Below are positions 27,327-35,484 of a stretch of 64,000 bases of DNA, one piece after another. The notes under the pieces were generated by a model. The model had not been told where the DNA came from. It was given only the letters and a program-made list of their open reading frames with translations, and searched no databases. The stretch comes from JAGNXB01 sp942490895. Lineage in GTDB: Bacteria > Bacteroidota > Bacteroidia > Chitinophagales > Saprospiraceae. The position numbers were made by a program, and so were the translations under genes. How positions within the stretch are numbered: position 1 is the stretch's first letter; every line of letters starts with the position of its first letter. The DNA lies in the NCBI GenBank assembly GCA_942490895.1, contig CALNZC010000052.1, positions 372,001-436,000 on the forward strand, written 5' to 3'.

Positions 27327-29273
27327 CTAACGGTCCAGGCGTTTGATATTCCGCATCAGGATACGTAAGTCCTTTTCCACCCCATAATCCCGGGCATACA
27401 GGAAGTCTAGATGCTGGGCGGTGCGCTGGTCCAGACTCAACCATGGGTGGGCATCAGAAGGCTGCAGAAGCCCGTCACGCAACCGGGGAAGAGCATCCTT
27501 GGCTTCCCCATAACTGACCAAAGTCCGTTGCCCAACAAGCAGACGGAATAAATTGCGAAAGAAACGTCCTTTCCGGGATTGAAACCAGACGAGCAACGGG
27601 CTGAGGACCAAAAGGAGAAGGGCCATCCCTACATCAAGTAATCGCTTGTGCCGCCGCTTGACCGCATCCGCCAATCGAAAGCGAACATCCGTGGTATACA
27701 GCTCTCCGCTGGAAATGGAAGAGGCACTGCCGATAATACTCACTCCCCCTTCTGGCAGAATGCGGTATTCGACGGCTGAACCGATCAGGTTCATCCATTG
27801 CATCATATGATCCGAGCGGACATCCCGAGCACAAAAGATCACCTCCTGGACTCTAAACACGCTGACCACTTCATCCAGGCGTCGGATGTGATTGAGAAAA
27901 AGATGCGGGTCATAATCATCCACAGGAGAAAGATATCCGATCAGATTCTTGGAGATATGCAATTTGCTCAGCAGTTGAATAGTCCGTTCACACTCAGCCA
28001 GCGAACCCACTACAACTAAATTGGCCGCCTTGCGAACGCCTGCCCTCCACTCCCCGTATTTCAGATAATGGGCAAACATACGGACCAACAGCGCAGACAG
28101 CAGGGCCCATGCCGTCCCCATCAAGATGACTGCCCGGGAGGTCCGATAAGGCTGATCCAGAAAACCGTATACCGCAGCGATCAACAGACTGCCCAATAAC
28201 AGTCCACGGGCAGCAGCCCACAAATCGTCTTTGCGGTCGTATGCCCCACTGAGATACAATCCTCCCGTCCAGATCAGGGCATACAGCGGCGCATTGATCG
28301 AATTGAAGTGAGCGGGATAATAGGATGGGTCATTGAAATAAAATTCTGCCCAAAAGTCCTTGATCAGGATCACGCCCCCCCACAACAAAAGGGCATCCAA
28401 GAGAAATAGCCAACTGCGCTTGAACATATTCCGGACCAGGGTCATCCAGGCTCTCAGATAGATTGCCAGTCGGATAGAGAACACATACCACGACCGTCGA
28501 CTGCCAGAAAAGTGCTTTTCTGCAAAAAGGATCATGGCCTGATAGAAGATGCGGATATAATTCAGACTTCCCTTCCGAGTGCTCTCCCCCTTGTAATGGA
28601 TGATGGTGACCTCAGGGAAATAATAATTGATGTATCCGGCCTCCCGAATACGAAAAGACAAGTCTATATCCTCACCATACATGAAGAAGGCTTCATCCAG
28701 TAGTCCAGCCTGATCAATAGCTTCTCGTCTCAACCACATAAACGCTCCGGCCAGCACATCCACTGGAGCTGTTTCCATCTCACCGAGATGGCCCAGATGA
28801 TATTGATTGAACGTAGCCGATTTTGGAAACATCCGGGAAAGGCCAAAGGCCTTGCAAAAGGCGACAAAAGGCGACGGAAATCCACGTTTAGACTCGGGAA
28901 GATAGTTTCCACCCCCATCGATCATCCGCACGCCAAGAGCACCTCCATCCGGATGTGCATCCATAAATTGCATGCACTTTGCAAAGGTATCTTCTTCGAC
29001 TACCGTATCCGGATTCAGCAATAGGATATACCGGCCTTTGGCCAGCCGGATCGCCTGATTATTGGCCACAGCAAAGCCGGTATTATCGGTATTGACGATC
29101 AACTGCACCTCCGGGAATCGCTCCCGAACCATCAGCACAGAGTCATCGACTGAATCATTATCGACTACGATGACCTCCGCTTCCAGATCAGCCACAGCCT
29201 TCCGAACGGATAGCAAGGCCTGCTCCAGGAAGTGGCGCACATTATAGCTGACGATAATGACGGTCAGATCCAT
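27327..29273 (-). CDS. Composite glycosyltransferase: GT2 domain, membrane helices, sugar-transferase remnant
   Basis: A 648-residue fusion. Residues 1-240 are a GT2 (GT-A) domain with V-I-I-V-S-Y-N, V-V-D-N-D-S-V-D and the N-P-D-T metal/donor motif. One or more helices near 260-320 and four more near 330-410 follow. Then comes a Rossmann-like domain (V-V-V-G-S-L-A-E) like the N-terminal part of WcaJ-type phosphoglycosyltransferases. The last 130 residues start K-R-R-H-K-R-L-L-D-V-G, like bacterial sugar transferases, but lack the F-R-S-M and D-E segments expected in an active enzyme. It probably works in polysaccharide or glycan assembly at the membrane. Its start overlaps the recR stop by one base (TAATG). 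Confidence 0.82.
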   Translation of the reverse strand: MDLTVIIVSYNVRHFLEQALLSVRKAVADLEAEVIVVDNDSVDDSVLMVRERFPEVQLIVNTDNTGFAVANNQAIRLAKGRYILLLNPDTVVEEDTFAKCMQFMDAHPDGGALGVRMIDGGGNYLPESKRGFPSPFVAFCKAFGLSRMFPKSATFNQYHLGHLGEMETAPVDVLAGAFMWLRREAIDQAGLLDEAFFMYGEDIDLSFRIREAGYINYYFPEVTIIHYKGESTRKGSLNYIRIFYQAMILFAEKHFSGSRRSWYVFSIRLAIYLRAWMTLVRNMFKRSWLFLLDALLLWGGVILIKDFWAEFYFNDPSYYPAHFNSINAPLYALIWTGGLYLSGAYDRKDDLWAAARGLLLGSLLIAAVYGFLDQPYRTSRAVILMGTAWALLSALLVRMFAHYLKYGEWRAGVRKAANLVVVGSLAECERTIQLLSKLHISKNLIGYLSPVDDYDPHLFLNHIRRLDEVVSVFRVQEVIFCARDVRSDHMMQWMNLIGSAVEYRILPEGGVSIIGSASSISSGELYTTDVRFRLADAVKRRHKRLLDVGMALLLLVLSPLLVWFQSRKGRFFRNLFRLLVGQRTLVSYGEAKDALPRLRDGLLQPSDAHPWLSLDQRTAQHLDFLYARDYGVEKDLRILMRNIKRLDR

Positions 29274-29887
29274 TATTCGGTATTAGTGGCGTAAGGGAGC
29301 CGGCTCATGATGGACCGTCCCAGGGTGATCTCATCCGCATATTCAAGTTCACCACCAAAAGCCACTCCTCGTGCGATCGTCGAGATCCGGACAGGTAATT
29401 CACGCATCAGTCGAGAAATATAGTAGATCGTTGTCTCTCCTTCAATGGTAGGCGAAATCGCCATGATAATCTCTTCGGGAGCATCCTTCCTGATCCGTGA
29501 CACCAGGGATTCGATCTGTAATTGCTCTGGCCCCACCCCGTCCAACGGATTGATGACACCTCCTAGAACATGATATAATCCACTGTATTGCTGTGTTTCT
29601 TCAATAGCCATGACATCCCGAACGCTCTCGACTACACAAATAGTCCGCTTATTTCGGTGATGATCGGTACAGATCGCACACAGATCCTGATCCGACAAGT
29701 TGTAACAGGAGGTACACAAGCGAATCTCTCGTCTGAACTGCTTGATAGCGTCAGCCAGGTGGTCTACTTGCTCCGGCTCTTGCTTTAACAGGTGCAAGGC
29801 CAGGCGTAAGGCCGTCTTCCGACCGATGCCCGGCAAACTGGAAAACGCCTCCACAGCATCCTGAAGGAGGCGGGAAGAATGGTTCAT
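29273..29887 (-). CDS. recR: Recombination mediator RecR
   Basis: A 204-residue RecR when started at M-N-H-S-S-R-L-L-Q (29887); an upstream ATG at 29941 would add an atypical 18-residue tail and is rejected. It has the N-terminal helix-hairpin-helix L-P-G-I-G-R-K-T-A, the four-cysteine zinc site (C-x-x-C then C-x-x-C in the L-C-T-S-C and D-L-C-A-I-C segments) and the Toprim domain (V-V-E-S...). It loads RecA at gaps with RecF and RecO. It is the first gene of a two-gene unit with the glycosyltransferase, coupled by TAATG. Confidence 0.96.
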   Translation of the reverse strand: MNHSSRLLQDAVEAFSSLPGIGRKTALRLALHLLKQEPEQVDHLADAIKQFRREIRLCTSCYNLSDQDLCAICTDHHRNKRTICVVESVRDVMAIEETQQYSGLYHVLGGVINPLDGVGPEQLQIESLVSRIRKDAPEEIIMAISPTIEGETTIYYISRLMRELPVRISTIARGVAFGGELEYADEITLGRSIMSRLPYATNTE

Positions 29888-30007
29888 GATGTAAAAATAA
29901 CCTGCTTGAATAGAACTAAGGTCCCTTTTTACGCATTTCATTGATCAATCGACAAACCCTGAGGTTTGGGGAAAAGTTTGCATTTTTGCAAGAATAAAAC
30001 TCCTGAA

Positions 30008-31246
30008 ATGGCAGAGATCATCCGGATGCCGCGCATGAGCGACACCATGGAAGAAGGCAATATCGTCTCCTGGCTGAAGAAAGTCGGCGACATTGTAGAG
30101 TCAGGCGATATCCTGGCTGAGGTCGAAACAGACAAGGCGACCATGGAATTGGAAACCTATCAGGAGGGGACCTTGCTCTACATTGGTGTAGAACAAGGTG
30201 TCATTCCTGTAAATGGCCTTCTTGCCATCATCGGTGAAAAAGGGGAGGATTATAAAGCCCTCCTCGCTCAAGAGGATTCCGCTACCAATGGGGCTCCGCC
30301 TTCTCCGGAACCCACAGCTTCTGAAACGTCTACTCCAGCCGTGCCAGCATCCGCCCCTGCGGCAGTGCCTGCCCCTGCAGAAGATGGCCATCGTGTCAAG
30401 GCGTCCCCTTTGGCGAAAGCCATGGCCGAAAAAGCTGGGATTGACCTCAATCAAGTCACTGGATCAGGTGGAGATAGTGGACGAGTCGTAAAGAAGGATA
30501 TTGAAGCCTTCCTGGAAGGACATCCATCCACCGGGCAAACCGCACCAGTGATCTCTATGCCCACAGGCGGATTTACCGATGTGCCTGTTACACAAATGCG
30601 CAAAACCATCGCCAGACGCTTGGGTGAAAGTAAATTCAGTGCACCCCACTTTTATTTGACCATTGAGATCGATATGGACCAGGCCATGGTCGACCGAAAA
30701 ATGATCAACGAACTGGCACCTACCAAGATTTCCTTTAATGACCTGGTGATCAAGGCAGCGACAAAAGCCTTGCGTTTACATCCCAGCATCAATTCATCCT
30801 GGCTGGGCGACCGGATCCGCACCAATCACGACATCAATATTGGCGTTGCAGTAGCCGTAGATGAAGGATTACTAGTCCCTGTTGTGCGACAGGCGGATAT
30901 GAAATCCCTGACCCAAATCAACCAGGAAGTAGCTGCTTTTGCTGAAAAGGCAAAGAATAAAAAGCTGCAACCTGATGAAATGCAGGGAAACACCTTTACC
31001 ATCTCCAACCTGGGCATGTTTGGAATTGAGGAGTTCACCGCAATCATCAATCCACCGGACGCCTGCATTCTGGCAGTAGGAGGCATCACCCAAAAACCTG
31101 TTGTCAAAGACGGGCAGATCGCCATCGGTCACCGCATGAAAGTCACCCTTTCCTGTGATCACCGTGTTGTTGACGGGGCGATGGGAGCCAAATTCTTGCA
31201 GACCTTCAGCCAGATCCTCAGTGCACCCGTTCGTATGCTGGTCTGA
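30008..31246 (+). CDS. pdhC: Pyruvate dehydrogenase complex E2, dihydrolipoyl acetyltransferase
   Basis: A 412-residue E2 when started at M-A-E-I-I-R-M-P (30008); the frame opens 14 codons earlier but the family starts here. The single lipoyl domain (1-80) has lipoyl-lysine 43 in E-T-D-K-A-T. An Ala/Pro-rich hinge (about 90-125) follows, then the E1/E3-binding domain near 130-165 (S-P-L-A-K-A-M-A). The catalytic trimer domain ends with S-C-D-H-R-V-V-D-G, carrying the active histidine and the supporting Asp. M-P-R-M-S-D-T-M is typical of pyruvate rather than 2-oxoglutarate E2. E1 and E3 are not in the window. Confidence 0.93.
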   Translation: MAEIIRMPRMSDTMEEGNIVSWLKKVGDIVESGDILAEVETDKATMELETYQEGTLLYIGVEQGVIPVNGLLAIIGEKGEDYKALLAQEDSATNGAPPSPEPTASETSTPAVPASAPAAVPAPAEDGHRVKASPLAKAMAEKAGIDLNQVTGSGGDSGRVVKKDIEAFLEGHPSTGQTAPVISMPTGGFTDVPVTQMRKTIARRLGESKFSAPHFYLTIEIDMDQAMVDRKMINELAPTKISFNDLVIKAATKALRLHPSINSSWLGDRIRTNHDINIGVAVAVDEGLLVPVVRQADMKSLTQINQEVAAFAEKAKNKKLQPDEMQGNTFTISNLGMFGIEEFTAIINPPDACILAVGGITQKPVVKDGQIAIGHRMKVTLSCDHRVVDGAMGAKFLQTFSQILSAPVRMLV

Positions 31247-31291
31247 TCCTCTCGGAACCAACTTTCTGACCCGCATTTCGGTTATACTTCC

Positions 31292-31663
31292 ATGAAGACA
31301 TTAGTCCTGGGGGCATCCCCTAATCCAATCCGGTATTCTCATTCCGCGGTGCAGCAATTGCGCTGGAAAGGCCATGAAGTGATTGCAGTGGGTACCCGCA
31401 AAGGGCGCATCGAAGATGTGGATATTCTGACCGAATGGCCCGAGATGATTGATGACCTGGATACCATCACCTTGTACCTGGGCCCTGCCAATCAAATCCC
31501 TGTTTACGAGCAAATCCTAGGCTATCACCCCAGACGTATCATCTTCAATCCGGGCACAGAAAACCCTGATCTGATGATCATGGCCGGCGAGGCGGGAATT
31601 GAGGTCGTCCGTGCCTGCACCCTGGTGATGCTATCCATCGGAAACTATGATCAGGCCGCCTAG
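31292..31663 (+). CDS. Small CoA-binding-domain protein
   Basis: A 123-residue Rossmann-like CoA_binding_2 (YccU-type) protein starting M-K-T-L-V-L-G-A-S-P-N-P-x-R-Y-S. It also has the late motif I-I-F-N-P-G-T-E-N and a cysteine in R-A-C-T-L-V-M-L. The function is not established for the family. Its TAG stop overlaps the oppositely oriented dehydrogenase stop in a shared CTAG (31660-31663). Confidence 0.88.
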   Translation: MKTLVLGASPNPIRYSHSAVQQLRWKGHEVIAVGTRKGRIEDVDILTEWPEMIDDLDTITLYLGPANQIPVYEQILGYHPRRIIFNPGTENPDLMIMAGEAGIEVVRACTLVMLSIGNYDQAA

Positions 31664-32892
31664 AATCCCAACTTTTTCATCGCGATACCCGTTGCCCGCG
31701 TCGAGATCTCGGTCAAATCCGCTGATTGTGCCTTTACATCCAGTAAGGCATGACGGATTGTAGAAGACACGTCCTCAAAAATACCATGATCCGTCACCTG
31801 GATATCTGGTTGCATGAGATAGGCAAATACCCGAGCCATCCCACAATTAGCAATAAAATCCGGGATCAGACTGATCCGTTTGTCCACCTCCAATGCCGTA
31901 GGTCCGAAAAAGACTCCGTCATCGGTGAACGGAACATTTGCCCCACAACTGATGACTTCCAGACCGCGATCCATCAGCCCGCGGATCTGCTCCGGTGAAA
32001 CAATCTTACTCGCTGCACCCGGCATAAAGATATCCGCCGGCATCTCCCATACTTTATCCTTTCCTTCTTCGTAAGGGATGGCCAAAGCATGTTCCAATTT
32101 ATTTCCTTTTCGGCTGAGGAAGATGTCTTCTACTTGATGATAATCGAGGCCGTTCGGAGCCAGGACCACGCCACCCAAATCAATGATTCCGGTGATCATT
32201 GCCCCATGTGAAGACAAGTAGTAACCTGCCGCAGCCGCCACATTACCCCACCCTTGTATGATCACACGCTTGCCTTGCAGAGTCTCGTGACGAAAAAGGT
32301 CGTAATAATGCCGGATGGATTCACTGACCCCAAATCCGGTGATCAAATCTGCTACGGCATGTTTGTGACGGCCCGGAGGTGCATACGCCGGATCCTCTAC
32401 CAACTTGGCGCAACCATACCGGAGCTGTCCAATGATCTGGATCCGGTCACCTTTGGCACTTTGAAAGTGTCCATTCACCACACCCTCCTGTGGATGCCAC
32501 AGTCCGAGGTCCTCGGTGATCGGAATGACATCTTTCATTTCGTCGACGTTGAGGTCGCCGCCCGTGCCATAATAGTTCTTCAGAAGAGGAAATACGGCTT
32601 TGTACCAGCGCCGCAAGACTCCATCACGTCTGGGATCATTCGGATTGAAATCAATTCCTGATTTTGCCCCACCAATAGCCGGACCACTCACAGAAAATTT
32701 GATCTCCATGACCTTGGCCAGGGATACCACCTCATCACGGGTCAACCCCTGCCGCATTCGTGTGCCACCACCTGCAGCACCACCGCGCAGACTATTGATG
32801 ACCACCCATCCACGGGCTTCCGTCTCACTATCGTGCCATTCAAAAACGATTTCCGGTGAATCTGACTTGTACGTCTCCAGCCGCTGGTCCAT
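31660..32892 (-). CDS. Glu/Leu/Phe/Val dehydrogenase
   Basis: A 410-residue amino-acid dehydrogenase when started at M-D-Q-R-L-E (32892). A longer frame to 33033 adds 47 residues unlike the family and runs into the promoter region, so it is rejected. The substrate domain has the glycine-rich G-G-A-A-G-G-G-T-R-M and the catalytic-lysine region G-P-A-I-G-G-A-K-S-G. The NAD domain has G-W-G-N-V-A-A-A-A. It reversibly deaminates a branched-chain or glutamate-type amino acid; substrate not assignable here. It is divergent from the arginase-fold gene. Confidence 0.9.
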   Translation of the reverse strand: MDQRLETYKSDSPEIVFEWHDSETEARGWVVINSLRGGAAGGGTRMRQGLTRDEVVSLAKVMEIKFSVSGPAIGGAKSGIDFNPNDPRRDGVLRRWYKAVFPLLKNYYGTGGDLNVDEMKDVIPITEDLGLWHPQEGVVNGHFQSAKGDRIQIIGQLRYGCAKLVEDPAYAPPGRHKHAVADLITGFGVSESIRHYYDLFRHETLQGKRVIIQGWGNVAAAAGYYLSSHGAMITGIIDLGGVVLAPNGLDYHQVEDIFLSRKGNKLEHALAIPYEEGKDKVWEMPADIFMPGAASKIVSPEQIRGLMDRGLEVISCGANVPFTDDGVFFGPTALEVDKRISLIPDFIANCGMARVFAYLMQPDIQVTDHGIFEDVSSTIRHALLDVKAQSADLTEISTRATGIAMKKLGF

Positions 32893-32912
32893 ATCTTCTG
32901 TTTTTCGTGGGC

Positions 32913-32920
32913 CAAAGGTA
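32913..32920 (-). promoter_or_regulatory. Candidate -7 box for the dehydrogenase gene
   Basis: The minus strand reads TACCTTTG, 20 bases before the chosen start codon. Its position inside the longer alternative frame supports the shorter start. No TTG is seen 18 bases upstream. Confidence 0.42.
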
Positions 32921-33011
32921 GGCCTTTGCCCGGTGGTCACCACCAAATCAGTCGGCAAATTTCCCAGATGCTCCTTCGACGCAAACCTATGGTCGCCTCC
33001 TTCTGATTCCC

Positions 33012-33019
33012 TACCTTTG
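33012..33019 (+). promoter_or_regulatory. Candidate -7 box directly before the arginase-fold gene
   Basis: TACCTTTG ends four bases before ATG 33024. Using the RNase P RNA promoter as a ruler (transcript begins within about 3 bases of the box), this would give a leaderless or nearly leaderless mRNA. No TTG lies at the expected distance. Confidence 0.35.
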
Positions 33020-33023
33020 GGAC

Positions 33024-34124
33024 ATGCTTGCACATTGGCTCAAACCCCACGAGCATCCGAACAAGAAACGCTGGTCCTCCCACCAGCTGGGCAACCGGAT
33101 ACTCCCCTTCTTCCCGGACATGAATGAAATTCCGGAAGATGCTGTCACCCTCCTGGGGTATAATGACAAGGCTGCAGATGCCGTTCGCAAAGAATTGTAC
33201 GAGATGGGTTGGAGTTTTGGCAACATGCCCATCGTTGACTTGGGCAATCTGCGGAAAGCCGAGCCCTCATTTGCCATTCAAGTACTGAAAGAACTGATTG
33301 ACGGACGGAAGGTGGTCATCCTGATCGGCAGCGACCCGAACCTCTCATTTTATCAATACCAGGCATACGGTGACAAGCTCAAAGGCGTGAGTGCATCTCT
33401 CATTCAGGATCGAGCTCAATTCAGCCTGAAAACGGGTACAAAGCAGCTCCCTCTCCTCAATCGAATGCTGAAACCCGGTGAACACCACCTCTTCCATCTC
33501 AGCCTTTTAGCCTACCAACGCCACCATAGCGACCCAACAGTCCTGCGCCATCTGGTCGAAGAAGAACACTTCGAATTGCACGGCCTGGGATTAGTCAAGG
33601 AGGACACTGCCCGAATGGAGCCCCTGCTTCGTGATGCCGACATGGTCAATATCAACCTGTCTGCCCTGGAAGCCGCCTACGCTCCCGCTGCCGGACACCC
33701 CGGACCCAATGGCCTGGATGGCATGGAGATCTGTCAGATCGTTCGCTATGCGGGCTTGAGTGAAAAGTTGAGCTCCCTCAGTGTCGGCGACTGGGCACCC
33801 AGTCGCGATCGCCAGCATATTACTGCCCGAATGATCGCCCAGATCTTATGGTACTTCCTGGAAGCTGTTTCACAACGACAGGGTGATTACCCTATTTCCA
33901 TGGAAGGCCTGATTGAATTCCATGTCCAGCATGACCACTTCAATGATCAACTCGTGTTCTGGAAGAGCTCCCGAACCGGCAGATGGTGGTTGCAAGTTCC
34001 TGTACGTGAAGAGGCCGGCCTAGAGCGACATCGCCTGGTCCCCTGCTCCTATAGTGACTACCAGGAAGCCTGCCGAAATGAGCTTCCTGATCGCATCATG
34101 CAGGCGCAGTTTCGCTTCCGCTGA
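33024..34124 (+). CDS. Arginase/formimidoylglutamase-fold protein without metal ligands
   Basis: A 366-residue ureohydrolase-fold protein. The three Mn-binding signatures are all altered. G-G-D-H-S reads G-S-D-P-N (segment L-I-G-S-D-P-N-L-S), D-A-H-x-D reads Q-D-R-A-Q, and S-x-D-x-D reads V-N-I-N-L-S. The fold-level pattern remains, including a G-x-D-G-M-E-I region near the usual catalytic end. It is therefore probably not a hydrolase and may bind a ligand or have a structural or regulatory role (inference). Its 3' end overlaps the murF 3' end by 29 bases on the opposite strand. The start four bases after a -7 box may be leaderless; an internal ATG at 33120 is an alternative. Confidence 0.8.
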   Translation: MLAHWLKPHEHPNKKRWSSHQLGNRILPFFPDMNEIPEDAVTLLGYNDKAADAVRKELYEMGWSFGNMPIVDLGNLRKAEPSFAIQVLKELIDGRKVVILIGSDPNLSFYQYQAYGDKLKGVSASLIQDRAQFSLKTGTKQLPLLNRMLKPGEHHLFHLSLLAYQRHHSDPTVLRHLVEEEHFELHGLGLVKEDTARMEPLLRDADMVNINLSALEAAYAPAAGHPGPNGLDGMEICQIVRYAGLSEKLSSLSVGDWAPSRDRQHITARMIAQILWYFLEAVSQRQGDYPISMEGLIEFHVQHDHFNDQLVFWKSSRTGRWWLQVPVREEAGLERHRLVPCSYSDYQEACRNELPDRIMQAQFRFR

Positions 34125-35418
34125 TCCAGCGCTCCACTCCCTTCTCAAGGGCCATGCCCCGAGAGCCTTTGACCAGAATGGTCATGTGTTGAGGATTCCG
34201 GTTAATCAGCCACTTTTCTACTTCCAAAGCTGACTCCAGAGTGGGCCAATCATGAGGGTGATCCGTCTGACTGAAAGCAGGGCCAACCAATACGGGTTCA
34301 ATGGAATCCAACTCCAACAGGAGATCGATCACTGCCTGGTGTTCCCTCTCCGTTTCCTGTCCCAATTCTAACATATCTCCCAGGATGGCCATCTTGCCAT
34401 CAGCTTCAGAGCGATCCAGACTCCGCAATGCCATGACCATACTTGAAGGGTTGGCATTATAGGCATCCATCACCCAGGTATTGGTTCCAGAGACAACTAA
34501 CTGGGAACGATTATTATCCGGGATGTAGCTGGCAATCGCCTCATGAATCTGCTCATCGGTGACCCCAAAGTGGCGACCAATGGTCACCGCTGCCATAATG
34601 TTCTTGACGTTATGGATCCCATATAAGGGTGAATGGAGGCGTACTATCCGTCCCATTTCCGGCTCATAGTGGAGCTGGATTCGGGGATCTTCCTGATCCA
34701 TGACATAATGCATATCTGCCCCTTCTTTTTCAGCAGAATATGAGATGGATGGTTGGTAGTCTCCAACCAGGTCCAGAAGATGAGGCTCATCCTGATTATA
34801 AAAGATCAGGCCATTATGGGCCTTCAGATATTGAAATAATTCACTTTTCCCAATCCGGACACCCTCCATTCCGCCAAACCCTTCCAGGTGGGCCTTTCCA
34901 ATATTGGTGATCATCCCATAATCCGGTTCTGCGATTGCGGACAATGCGGCAATTTCTCCCTGTGCATTGGCACCCATCTCAATGATGACCAACTCCGTGG
35001 AATCCGGAATTCCCAGAAGCGTCAGTGGGACGCCAATGTGGTTATTGTAATTCCCCGGAGTCGCATAGACCTGGTATGTTGTCGACAGCACACGTGCGAT
35101 CAGTTCCTTAGTCGTTGTCTTCCCGTTAGACCCGGTCAGGCCAAAAATCGGAATCCCTAAATACTGACGATGGTACCGAGCCAGATCCTGAAGGGACTGC
35201 AATGCATGCTCTACGAGGATCGTGCGTTCATCAATCACCCATTTTTCATTGTCGATCACTGCATACTTTGCTCCACGGGCAAGGGCATCTTCGGCAAATC
35301 GATTGCCATCAGCTTGTCCCTGCAATGCAAAAAACAGGTCCCCTGTCTGACATTGACGACTGTCAATTACCACTCGTTGGCAATTCAGGAAAAGGGTGTG
35401 AAGGACATTGGATTCCAT
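34096..35418 (-). CDS. murF: UDP-N-acetylmuramoyl-tripeptide--D-alanyl-D-alanine ligase MurF
   Basis: A 440-residue Mur ligase that adds D-Ala-D-Ala to the UDP-MurNAc-tripeptide. The N-terminal domain has D-S-R-Q-C-Q-T-G-D-L-F-F-A-L near residue 16. The ATP-binding loop is L-T-G-S-N-G-K-T-T-T-K-E near residue 105. The central motif includes N-I-G-K-A-H-L-E-G-F-G, and M-D-A-Y-N-A-N-P-S-S is typical of MurF. The start is 16 bases after the terminator that ends gldJ, so murF must have its own promoter or rely on read-through. Confidence 0.95.
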   Translation of the reverse strand: MESNVLHTLFLNCQRVVIDSRQCQTGDLFFALQGQADGNRFAEDALARGAKYAVIDNEKWVIDERTILVEHALQSLQDLARYHRQYLGIPIFGLTGSNGKTTTKELIARVLSTTYQVYATPGNYNNHIGVPLTLLGIPDSTELVIIEMGANAQGEIAALSAIAEPDYGMITNIGKAHLEGFGGMEGVRIGKSELFQYLKAHNGLIFYNQDEPHLLDLVGDYQPSISYSAEKEGADMHYVMDQEDPRIQLHYEPEMGRIVRLHSPLYGIHNVKNIMAAVTIGRHFGVTDEQIHEAIASYIPDNNRSQLVVSGTNTWVMDAYNANPSSMVMALRSLDRSEADGKMAILGDMLELGQETEREHQAVIDLLLELDSIEPVLVGPAFSQTDHPHDWPTLESALEVEKWLINRNPQHMTILVKGSRGMALEKGVERWISGSETAPA

Positions 35419-35433
35419 GGCACAAAATAAAAA

Positions 35434-35463
35434 ACTCCCAGTCCTGACGGACTGGGAGTTTTT
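35434..35463 (-). terminator. Rho-independent terminator between gldJ and murF
   Basis: actcccagtcc/ggactgggagt is an 11-bp stem with a four-base loop. On the minus strand it is followed by a T-rich run (plus-strand A-rich tract from about 35424). It also has T's on the plus side. Confidence 0.85.
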
Positions 35464-35484
35464 ATAGATCCGATTAGAGCGGCA

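Noticed and set aside
29888..29941. Longer start for recR
   Set aside because: The added 18 residues are atypical; RecR proteins normally begin near the M-N-H-S-S start.
32893..33033. Longer start for the dehydrogenase gene
   Set aside because: The extra 47 residues do not resemble the family, and the extension overlaps the -7 box at 32913 and the divergent gene.
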